DNA from: Bacteroidales bacterium
Lineage (GTDB): Bacteria > Bacteroidota > Bacteroidia > Bacteroidales > P3
NCBI GenBank assembly: GCA_017507285.1
Contig: JAFWBF010000095.1
Span: forward strand, 1-7,200
Length of the DNA stretch: 7,200 nucleotides
Direction: 5' to 3'
Both the position numbers and the translations under genes were made by a program. This document shows positions 1 to 6,291 of the stretch, one piece after another; within the stretch, counting starts at the first letter, position 1; each line of letters begins with the position of its first letter. The notes below the pieces were generated by a model. It did no database searches. It was not told where the DNA came from and saw nothing but the letters and a program-made list of their open reading frames with translations.

Positions 1-1
1 G

Positions 2-196
2 ATAGACATATCGGATGTCGAACCATCTCGACTATACATTCTACTATGTTGCATACTGTATTGGACAGACAATATTAGCCCCGATAGTTCCATAAGAACA
101 AATATCATACATCTGTTAAAAAACAACAAAAACATAGACCCTTCGGCTATGGGATTTCCTGCAAACTGGAAAGAAGAACCTCTATGGAAAGATTAG
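2..196 (+). CDS. Abi family protein (Abi_2, AbiD/AbiF-like), C-terminal fragment
   Basis: Only the last 64 codons and the TAG stop (194-196) are in the window; the 5' part lies to the left, so no start can be given. Seen: an open frame ending in MGFPANWKEEPLW (visible residues 50-62), preceded by a hydrophobic, Cys-containing helix-like stretch (residues 11-21, LYILLCCILYW) and a segment rich in Ile, Arg and Asn. Known of the family: Abi_2 proteins (roughly 300 residues) often end in a MGFP-x-x-W-x-x-x-PLW-like tail, and the founding lactococcal members AbiD and AbiF abort phage infection. Inferred: this is the end of such a gene and it may act in phage defence. Many Abi_2 homologues in Bacteroidota genomes have never been tested, and the key N-terminal part cannot be seen. 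It does not appear to be coupled to dapB, because 325 non-coding bases separate them. Confidence 0.72.
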   Translation: MDISDVEPSRLYILLCCILYWTDNISPDSSIRTNIIHLLKNNKNIDPSAMGFPANWKEEPLWKD

Positions 197-521
197 AACT
201 TAAGCACATCTACAAAAAAAGGCACAAAGGCCGGCGGCAAAGGGGGTGATAGAAGGCTGTGCATAGTGGCGTATTGAGCAATAGACAGTCGTTTATTGGC
301 GGCAGAAAACAGTGATATATTGCTTAAAAAAATGCCGATATTGACGCTTATTATAGGCCAATGGGGGTGGTGTAGGGCAAGAAATAGAGCATATTAGCAC
401 CGGAAAATGCAACGATATATATTTGTAATACAACCAATAGCAATAATAATAAAAATATTCTTTCCGGCAATGAAAAATAATGTGTATCTTTGCAAATTGA
501 AAAAAACGTCAAAACACATAT
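197..521. other. Non-coding intergenic region between the Abi gene and dapB
   Basis: This stretch of 325 bases holds no open frame that I recognise on either strand; the short frames crossing it overlap dapB and have no family features. It contains an imperfect inverted repeat (274-283 with 318-327, one G-T pair, 34-base spacer), two copies of GGGGGTGRT (242-250 and 363-371), and an A/T-rich last 100 bases leading into the dapB promoter. I see no hairpin followed by a T tract that would clearly terminate the Abi gene, and no riboswitch that I recognise. Confidence 0.6.
461..492 (+). promoter_or_regulatory. Predicted dapB promoter, Bacteroidota type
   Basis: TATCTTTG at 485-492 is an exact match to the TAnnTTTG -7 element used by the primary sigma factor of Bacteroidota. 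A weak -33 element (TTTC, 461-464, against TTTG) lies 20 bases upstream. Transcription would start near 498-500, giving a leader of about 22 bases before the dapB ATG at 522. The leader has no Shine-Dalgarno run, which is usual in this phylum. No operator or attenuator can be seen in so short a leader. Confidence 0.68.
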
Positions 522-1241
522 ATGGAAATTGCTATAATTGGCTACGGCAAGATGGGAAAAGAGATTGCCGAAATTGCAGAAGAACGAGGGCACGATGTGT
601 CCGTTGTAATTGATAGTTCAGATGATTGGATGGAGAAAATCGACGAGCTGCGCGATTGCGATATTGCTATCGATTTCTCGACCCCCGACGCCGTTGTCGA
701 TAATATTTTTAAGTGTTTCAACATCAACATACCTATTGTTGTAGGTACCACCGGCTGGCACGACCAGTTGGAAAATGTGGTACACGACTGCTTGCAACGC
801 GAACAAAGCTTGTTTGTAGCCTCCAACTTCAGCATTGGTGTAAACATCATGTTTGACATCAATAGGAAACTGGCCAAAATCATGAACAGCCACCCCGAAT
901 ATGACGTAAGCATAAGCGAAACCCACCATATCCACAAGCTGGACGCTCCCAGTGGCACCGCCATAAGCCTTGCCAACGACATTATCGAAGAGCTGGAGCA
1001 TAAGGAAGAGTGGGTGCTTGGCGAAGCCGATTCGGCTACCGAGCTGCCTATAGTGGCACATCGCGAAGGCGAGGTGCCGGGCATACACGAGGTGAAGTAC
1101 GACTCGATGGTAGATACAATATCCATACGCCATAGTGCCAAATCAAGAAAAGGGTTTGCGTTGGGAGCTGTGGTGGCTGCCGAATACCTGCTGGGCAAGA
1201 AAGGCTACTACACTATGGCCGACATGCTGAACCTTGGGTAG
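522..1241 (+). CDS. dapB: 4-hydroxy-tetrahydrodipicolinate reductase
   Basis: Cytosolic enzyme that reduces 4-hydroxy-tetrahydrodipicolinate to tetrahydrodipicolinate with NAD(P)H, a step towards diaminopimelate (for peptidoglycan) and lysine. The 239-residue protein has the Rossmann motif GYGKMG (7-12), GTTGW (75-79), ASNFSIGVN (100-108) and the signature ETHHIHKLDAPSGTA (133-147). H135, H136 and K139 align with the catalytic H159, H160 and K163 of the E. coli enzyme. The C-terminal part has HREGEVPGIHEV (180-191) and SRKGFALGAV (208-217). It is about 30 residues shorter than the E. coli protein (273), but all motifs are present, so it looks intact. D31 at the end of the second strand may favour NADH; this is inference. 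The start is fixed by the promoter directly upstream and by the Rossmann motif at residue 7. It has its own promoter and is followed by an 80-base gap. Unlike its neighbours, it uses all three Ile codons evenly. Confidence 0.97.
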   Translation: MEIAIIGYGKMGKEIAEIAEERGHDVSVVIDSSDDWMEKIDELRDCDIAIDFSTPDAVVDNIFKCFNINIPIVVGTTGWHDQLENVVHDCLQREQSLFVASNFSIGVNIMFDINRKLAKIMNSHPEYDVSISETHHIHKLDAPSGTAISLANDIIEELEHKEEWVLGEADSATELPIVAHREGEVPGIHEVKYDSMVDTISIRHSAKSRKGFALGAVVAAEYLLGKKGYYTMADMLNLG

Positions 1242-1321
1242 GAAAGGCCAACATAGATAGCGGGATGGTACAGCCCTATTGTTTTTAGTTTGTAATAACA
1301 TTATAAGCATAAAAGTAGCAG

Positions 1322-2338
1322 ATGAAAGCAAACAGATTACAATCAAAACGCATTGGTCTTGCAATACTAACGTTGCTGATGCTTGTGGCTGTATTGCTGT
1401 CGCTTATGGTGGGTGTGAGCCATTTTACGATAGGCGAAATATTTTCAATAATAGGTCAATGCTTTTCGGCCGAGGGCGAAACCTCTGTGGCCGACACCGT
1501 GTTTTGGAACCTTAGGATGCCTCGAGTAGTTCTATGCCTTCTGGTAGGTGCAGCCCTATCGGTATGCGGTGCATCGTACCAATCCATATTTCGCAACCCT
1601 CTTACAGACCCCTATATCCTGGGCATATCGTCGGGAGCATCGCTTGGAGCTGCCATATCCATACTTATGGGGTGGGAGTCTACCCTTGTTGGCATTGGAG
1701 CCACAGCCCTTGCCACAGCCCTGCTAACGGTACTGCTTATCTACAAAATAGCATCGATAGGCAACCGCATGCACACCTCTACCCTGCTGCTTACCGGTGT
1801 GTGCTTCACCTTCCTTATCACGGCAGTAATATCGTTTCTGATGGTGCTTAACCAAGACAAGATGGAACGCATAATATTTTGGACCATGGGCAGTTTTGCC
1901 ACAGCCTCGTGGAGCGATGTGGTGGCGGTGGCCCCATGTGTGGTGGTAGGTATATGTGTGGCTATATACTACAGCAAGGATTTGAACCTGCTGCTGGTAG
2001 GTAGCGAAACGGCCAAAAGCCTTGGTGTGGATGTGGAGAAGATAAAAAAACATTTGCTGTTTTTTACCACTCTTATGGTGGCTTTTGCCGTATCCAGCTG
2101 TGGCGTTATAGGTTTTGTGGGACTTATAGTGCCCCACTGCATACGCCTGGTGGTAGGGCCGGACAATAGGCTGGTGATACCCTACTCCATATTTGTTGGC
2201 GGTACATTCCTTCTGGTATGCGACACCCTGGCACGCACAGTGCTGCAACCGGCCGAACTGCCGGTGGGAAGCATAACGGCACTGGCAGGGGCACCAATGT
2301 TTATATATCTATTGTATAAAAGCAAAAAACAATTGTAG
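1322..2338 (+). CDS. FecCD/BtuC-family ABC transporter permease
   Basis: Inner-membrane permease of a type II ABC importer for an iron-siderophore, haem or cobalamin; two copies would form the channel. At 338 residues it has the usual length and about ten hydrophobic segments, the first at 11-32. Family landmarks in order: LRMPRVVLCLLVGAALS (64-80), FRNPLTDPYILGISSGASLG (90-109), FWTMGSF (186-192), the cytoplasmic helix LGVDVEKIKK that contacts the ATPase (234-243), GVIGFVGLIVPHCIRL (261-276), GPDNR (279-283), and ELPVGSITALAGAPMFIYLL (312-331). The ATG at 1322 puts a short basic leader before the first membrane helix. The stop is 3 bases before the ATPase start, so the two are probably translationally coupled. 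Which substrate is carried cannot be read from the sequence: no binding protein, outer-membrane receptor or metal-responsive site is nearby. The family assignment is firm and the substrate is open. Confidence 0.95.
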   Translation: MKANRLQSKRIGLAILTLLMLVAVLLSLMVGVSHFTIGEIFSIIGQCFSAEGETSVADTVFWNLRMPRVVLCLLVGAALSVCGASYQSIFRNPLTDPYILGISSGASLGAAISILMGWESTLVGIGATALATALLTVLLIYKIASIGNRMHTSTLLLTGVCFTFLITAVISFLMVLNQDKMERIIFWTMGSFATASWSDVVAVAPCVVVGICVAIYYSKDLNLLLVGSETAKSLGVDVEKIKKHLLFFTTLMVAFAVSSCGVIGFVGLIVPHCIRLVVGPDNRLVIPYSIFVGGTFLLVCDTLARTVLQPAELPVGSITALAGAPMFIYLLYKSKKQL

Positions 2339-2341
2339 GCA

Positions 2342-3103
2342 ATGATAGAAGTCAAGAACCTTTCGTATGCGTATGGCAAAAAACAGATACTTAACGATAT
2401 GAGCTTTGGTATAGCCAAAGGCGACTTCTGTGCCATAATGGGTCCAAACGGTTGCGGCAAGACCACATTGCTCAAATGTATTGCCAATCTTTTGCCCGTA
2501 AAAGCCAACACTGTATTCATCAACGGCAAGGACTCTACCTCATACACCATAAAGATGCTGGCCCGGCAGATAGCTTTTGTGCCACAACATACACCTCAAG
2601 ACTTTGAATTTTCGGCTTTCGAAACAGTGCAAATGGGTCGCAACCCCTACCAGACCCACCTGCAAAACGAGTCGCAAAAGGATTGGGACATAGTGGAAGA
2701 ATGTATGAAACAGACCAACACATGGCACCTGCGGTTTGCCCCACTATCCGAAATGAGCGGTGGCGAGAAGCAGAGGGTGCTGCTGGCAAGGGCTCTGGCA
2801 CAACAAACACCTATAATGCTGCTGGACGAACCCCTGTCGAACCTAGACATATCGCACCAGTTTGAGATAATAAAACTGCTACGCAACATAAGCCTAAACG
2901 AAAAGAAAACAATACTGCTCATAGTCCACGACCTGAACATGGCCATGCGCTACTGCCAAAGCCTGCTACTGCTACACAACCGCAACATTGTGTACCACGG
3001 CGACATAAACAAAGGGCTTACGCCACAAAACATTAAGGACTACTTTGGTGTTGATGCCATAAAAGAAAACATCAACAACCAACCACAAATCATATACAAA
3101 TAA
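2342..3103 (+). CDS. FecE/BtuD-family ABC transporter ATP-binding protein
   Basis: Cytoplasmic ATPase that powers the permease encoded just upstream (3-base gap). The 253-residue protein has every catalytic element: Walker A GPNGCGKT (34-41), Q-loop Gln82, the ABC signature MSGGEKQ (138-144), Walker B IMLLDEP (158-164) with catalytic Glu163, D-loop SNLD (166-169) and H-loop His196 in VHDLN. The C-terminal part, including LTPQNIKDYFGVDAI (226-240), matches the short tail typical of iron-siderophore and B12 importer ATPases. Length and motifs are normal, so it should be active. The start is fixed by MIEVKNLSYAYGKKQIL, the expected first strand of the fold. As with the permease, the substrate class (corrinoid, haem or siderophore) cannot be decided here. 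It is followed after 12 bases by RNase R, probably in the same transcript. Confidence 0.95.
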   Translation: MIEVKNLSYAYGKKQILNDMSFGIAKGDFCAIMGPNGCGKTTLLKCIANLLPVKANTVFINGKDSTSYTIKMLARQIAFVPQHTPQDFEFSAFETVQMGRNPYQTHLQNESQKDWDIVEECMKQTNTWHLRFAPLSEMSGGEKQRVLLARALAQQTPIMLLDEPLSNLDISHQFEIIKLLRNISLNEKKTILLIVHDLNMAMRYCQSLLLLHNRNIVYHGDINKGLTPQNIKDYFGVDAIKENINNQPQIIYK

Positions 3104-3115
3104 ATAATACTACAA

Positions 3116-5383
3116 ATGGAAGAAAAGAACACATACATAAAATCATTACTAAAAATATTTGCCAAGAACCCTTTCGAGGCACTGAACTACAAGCAGGTGG
3201 CTTCCAGAATGGGTGCCTTCGACAAAGGCTCGAGAAAGATGGTTGCCGACACGGTACTATCACTGGCCGAAGAAAAGATACTGATAGAAGAACGCAAAGG
3301 CAAATACAAGATAGATCCCAAATACATCAACGATGACCTTCTGCCACAAAACTATGTGGTGGGCACCATTGATATGAAGCAGACAGGCAAAGCCTACGTG
3401 ATACCCAACAACGACACGATGGAAGACATAATGATTTCGGCCAACAACACCCGCCATGCCCTACACGGCGACACGGTGAAGGTGCTCCTCTTCCCTGCCC
3501 GTCGCATGCACAAGCAGGAAGGTCAGGTGGTGGAAATAATACAAAGGGCCAAAACCCGTTTTGTGGGTCGCATACAGCTGCAAAACCATTTTGCTTTTCT
3601 TATACCCGACAACAAGAGTATGGCGGTAGACATATTCATACCGCTGGAAAACCTATGCAACGCCCGCAACGGCGACAAAGCATTGGTGGAAATGACCGAA
3701 TGGCCCAAACACCTCAACAACCCCGTGGGCAAGGTGGTGCAGGTGCTGGGTAAACCCGGCGACAACAATGTGGAAATGCAATCGATACTGGCTGAATTTG
3801 ACTTCCCGCTTTCGTTTCCAAAAGAGGTGGAGAAAGCCGCCGAAAAAATATCAATGGAGATACCCGCCGAGGAGATAGCCCGCCGAAAAGATTTCCGACA
3901 TATAACCACTTTCACTATAGACCCTGCCGATGCCAAGGACTTTGACGACGCCCTCTCGTTTCGCAAGCTGGACAACGGCAACTACGAAGTGGGTGTACAC
4001 ATTGCCGATGTGTCCCACTATGTGGTAGAAAACGGAGCCATAGACCACGAGGCCTACAACCGCGGAACATCGGTATACCTTGTGGATCGCACCATATCCA
4101 TGCTGCCCGAACGCCTATGCAACGGCGTATGCTCCCTGCGTCCCAACGAGGACAAACTGTGCTTCTCGGCTGTGTTTGAGATGACCGACAATGCTACGGT
4201 GGTAAACCAATGGTTTGGCAAAACGGTAATCAACTCCGACCTCCGCTTCAGCTACGAAGAAGCACAAGCGGTGATAGAAACCGGACAAGGCAACCTAAGC
4301 GAAGAGATACTGAAACTAAACGCCATGGCAACCATACTGCGAGAACAACGATACAAAGATGGTGCCATAAACTTCGACACCAAAGAGGTGAAATTCATCC
4401 TGGACGACAACGCCAAACCCATAGGCGTATACACCAAAGAGGCCAAAGAAGCCAACTTCCTTATCGAAGAATTTATGCTGCTAGCCAACAGAAGTGTGGC
4501 CGAACATATAGGTAAGGTAAAGGATCGCAAAAAAACCCGAACATTCGTTTACCGCGTACACGACGAGCCTAACCCCGAAAAGCTGGGCACATTCGTACAG
4601 TTTGTAGCCAAGCTGGGCTACAAGATAAGGACCACTTCGCGTAAAAGCCTTGCCGACTCGTTCAACAAACTATTTATAGACATCGAAGGCAAAGGCGAAC
4701 AAAACATGATAGACTCCATAGCCATACGCACCATGTCGAAGGCCTACTATTCGACCGACAACATAGGACACTACGGCTTGGGATTCCCCTACTACACACA
4801 CTTTACATCGCCCATACGTCGCTATCCCGACCTAATGGTGCACCGCCTGCTGGAGAGCTACCTCAACGATGGGGCATCGGCCAACGCCGACTTCTATGAA
4901 GAGCAGTGCAAACACTCGTCGCTAATGGAACGCAAAGCCGCCGAAGCCGAACGCACATCTGTCAAATACAAGCAAGCCGAATTCCTGTCGGACAAGATAG
5001 GACAAGTATTTCCGGCACTGATATCGGGTGTAAGCAAATGGGGAATATATGCCGAAATAGAAGAAAACAAGTGCGAAGGTATGATATCGCTGGGTACACT
5101 GCAAGACGACTATTACTACCTGGACGAGGACAACTACCAAGTGATAGGTCGCCGCTACGGCCGACAATATAAACTTGGCGACAGCATAAAAATAAAGGTG
5201 CTACGTGTGGATATGGAAAAAAAACAAATGGACTTTGCAATGGTAGAACCCGACGACGAACCTACCAGTACATACACACCTAAACCCGAAAAGAAAAAAA
5301 CGTCGAAAGCAAAAAGCAAAGCTACAAAAGAGAAAAAAACAGCAACCAAAGCAAAGAAAAATAACAAAAAGAAAAATAAATAA
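3116..5383 (+). CDS. rnr: Ribonuclease R (3'-5' exoribonuclease, RNB family)
   Basis: Processive, Mg-dependent 3'-5' exoribonuclease of the RNase II superfamily. It degrades structured RNA and in other bacteria takes part in rRNA and mRNA quality control and stress responses. The 755-residue protein reads in order: N-terminal winged-helix-like segment (about 1-65), two cold-shock domains (about 75-140 and 147-215), the RNB catalytic domain (about 255-580), an S1 domain (about 627-710), and a Lys-rich tail (726-755). The metal-binding motif DPADAKDFDD (269-278) supplies D269, D275, D277 and D278, matching the four catalytic aspartates of E. coli RNase II (201, 207, 209, 210). Other RNB landmarks are HIADVSHYV (295-303), RTISMLPERLCNGVCSLRP (325-343) and HFTSPIRRYPDL (562-573). 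The winged-helix segment, cold-shock pair and basic tail favour RNase R over RNase II. The start is the first ATG after the ATPase stop and gives a normal N-terminus. The protein appears intact. Confidence 0.95.
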   Translation: MEEKNTYIKSLLKIFAKNPFEALNYKQVASRMGAFDKGSRKMVADTVLSLAEEKILIEERKGKYKIDPKYINDDLLPQNYVVGTIDMKQTGKAYVIPNNDTMEDIMISANNTRHALHGDTVKVLLFPARRMHKQEGQVVEIIQRAKTRFVGRIQLQNHFAFLIPDNKSMAVDIFIPLENLCNARNGDKALVEMTEWPKHLNNPVGKVVQVLGKPGDNNVEMQSILAEFDFPLSFPKEVEKAAEKISMEIPAEEIARRKDFRHITTFTIDPADAKDFDDALSFRKLDNGNYEVGVHIADVSHYVVENGAIDHEAYNRGTSVYLVDRTISMLPERLCNGVCSLRPNEDKLCFSAVFEMTDNATVVNQWFGKTVINSDLRFSYEEAQAVIETGQGNLSEEILKLNAMATILREQRYKDGAINFDTKEVKFILDDNAKPIGVYTKEAKEANFLIEEFMLLANRSVAEHIGKVKDRKKTRTFVYRVHDEPNPEKLGTFVQFVAKLGYKIRTTSRKSLADSFNKLFIDIEGKGEQNMIDSIAIRTMSKAYYSTDNIGHYGLGFPYYTHFTSPIRRYPDLMVHRLLESYLNDGASANADFYEEQCKHSSLMERKAAEAERTSVKYKQAEFLSDKIGQVFPALISGVSKWGIYAEIEENKCEGMISLGTLQDDYYYLDEDNYQVIGRRYGRQYKLGDSIKIKVLRVDMEKKQMDFAMVEPDDEPTSTYTPKPEKKKTSKAKSKATKEKKTATKAKKNNKKKNK

Positions 5384-5428
5384 AGACATTCGCAGTTATT
5401 TCACTGCAACAAATAAATAAAGATTTTT

Positions 5429-6268
5429 ATGAAACAAAAAACAATAATAGTAGGTACAGACTTTTCAAAAGGCTCATACGTAGCCTTGGAGTTGGCAGTG
5501 GATATTGCCAACAAAATGAAAGCTGACATACAACTGGTATGGGTATGTCGAGAAAAGATGTTATATACCGACGACCAAAACAACTATGTTCGCAACCTAG
5601 CCTTGCAAAAGATGGACGACCTTTGCAAAAAATGGCAAGAAAATCTAACCGACAACAAGATAACCCCATTTATAGTTCAAGGCAAAGTAGCACCTGTAAT
5701 AGCCTCGATGGCTCAGAAAGTTGATGCCACAATGATAGTGATAGGTACCAACGGCGCTTCGGGATTTGAAAAGTATTGGATGGGAAGTACAGCAGTACGC
5801 ATTGTACAGGAAGCCACATGCCCGGTACTATCCATACGCGAGGGTTTCAACTTCCACAAAAAATTGGAACGCATACTTGTGCCGCTGAATATGACTACCA
5901 ACTCACGCCAAAAACTACCCGTAGCCGTAAAGATGGCCAAGGCTTTTGGGGCAAAAATACATGTGCTGGGACAATACGAAAACTCCACTCAGGCTCAAAC
6001 AATAGCTATATATATGAAACAGGCCGAAACATTCATGCAAAAACAGAATGTTCCTTACGTTTCAGAAACTATGCAAAGCAAAAGTTTGGCCGACGACATG
6101 CTGGCATACGCCGACACTATAAATGCCGACCTTATAGTAATAAGCACCGAACAAGACCAAGTACTATCGTCGCTGTTTATAGGCACCACTGCCCAACAAC
6201 TTGTTCACCACTCGCTTATACCTATCCTTAGCGTTCACCCTGCCGATATCAATAGTTTGGCTCGATAA
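5429..6268 (+). CDS. Tandem-domain universal stress protein (UspA family)
   Basis: Cytosolic protein of 279 residues made of two UspA-like domains (about 3-138 and 145-270). Usp proteins commonly bind ATP or AMP and promote survival under starvation or oxidative stress, but no biochemical role can be read for this one. Domain 1 starts KTIIVGTDFSKGS (4-16), with the conserved Asp11, and carries the full ATP-binding pattern G-2x-G-9x-G-S: G106, G109, G119, S120, followed by CPVLSI (131-136). Domain 2 starts ERILVPLNM (147-155) and ends IPILSVHP (264-271), but the middle glycine pair is missing (ISTEQDQ at 238-244) and only GTT (252-254) remains. It therefore probably does not bind nucleotide in the same way. 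The 45-base gap from rnr holds no good promoter, so readthrough is likely. The start is fixed by the first strand of domain 1. Confidence 0.92.
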   Translation: MKQKTIIVGTDFSKGSYVALELAVDIANKMKADIQLVWVCREKMLYTDDQNNYVRNLALQKMDDLCKKWQENLTDNKITPFIVQGKVAPVIASMAQKVDATMIVIGTNGASGFEKYWMGSTAVRIVQEATCPVLSIREGFNFHKKLERILVPLNMTTNSRQKLPVAVKMAKAFGAKIHVLGQYENSTQAQTIAIYMKQAETFMQKQNVPYVSETMQSKSLADDMLAYADTINADLIVISTEQDQVLSSLFIGTTAQQLVHHSLIPILSVHPADINSLAR

Positions 6269-6291
6269 CCCAACATATAGCACTTAGAACA

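Noticed and set aside
274..327. Inverted repeat with AAAAAAA on its right side, considered as a terminator
   Set aside because: The + strand has A, not T, after the repeat. Read on the - strand, the T run comes before the stem. The 34-base spacer is also long, so it fits a terminator in neither direction.
400..467. CCGGAAA (400-406) and TTTCCGG (461-467) as a possible operator
   Set aside because: Seven bases with a 54-base A/T-rich spacer is within chance, and nothing else supports a regulator site.
197..521. Cobalamin riboswitch, tRNA or CRISPR repeats in the largest gap
   Set aside because: I found no B12-box-like sequence, no cloverleaf and no regularly spaced repeats.
351..593. 80-codon - strand frame with a Leu-rich hydrophobic stretch at the dapB start
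   Set aside because: The Leu-rich stretch comes from reading the A/T-rich promoter region backwards. It overlaps the dapB start and has no supporting signals.
542..1198. Long open frames on the - strand inside dapB (542-1198 and 618-1133)
   Set aside because: They lie fully within a gene with all catalytic motifs and show no family features; they are antisense shadows of its codon pattern.
1285..1292. TTAGTTTG upstream of the permease as a -7 promoter element
   Set aside because: It has one mismatch to TAnnTTTG and nothing like a -33 TTTG about 20 bases upstream. A promoter somewhere in the 80-base gap is plausible, but this site alone does not support it.
1724..2248. Open frame of 174 codons on the - strand inside the permease gene
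   Set aside because: Its composition is rich in His, Tyr and Lys with no recognisable domain, and it lies wholly under an intact FecCD gene.
5392..5407. Small hairpin GCAGT-6-ACTGC between rnr and the stress protein gene, considered as a terminator
   Set aside because: The stem is only 5 pairs and no T tract follows it; the next bases are A-rich. It is too weak to call.
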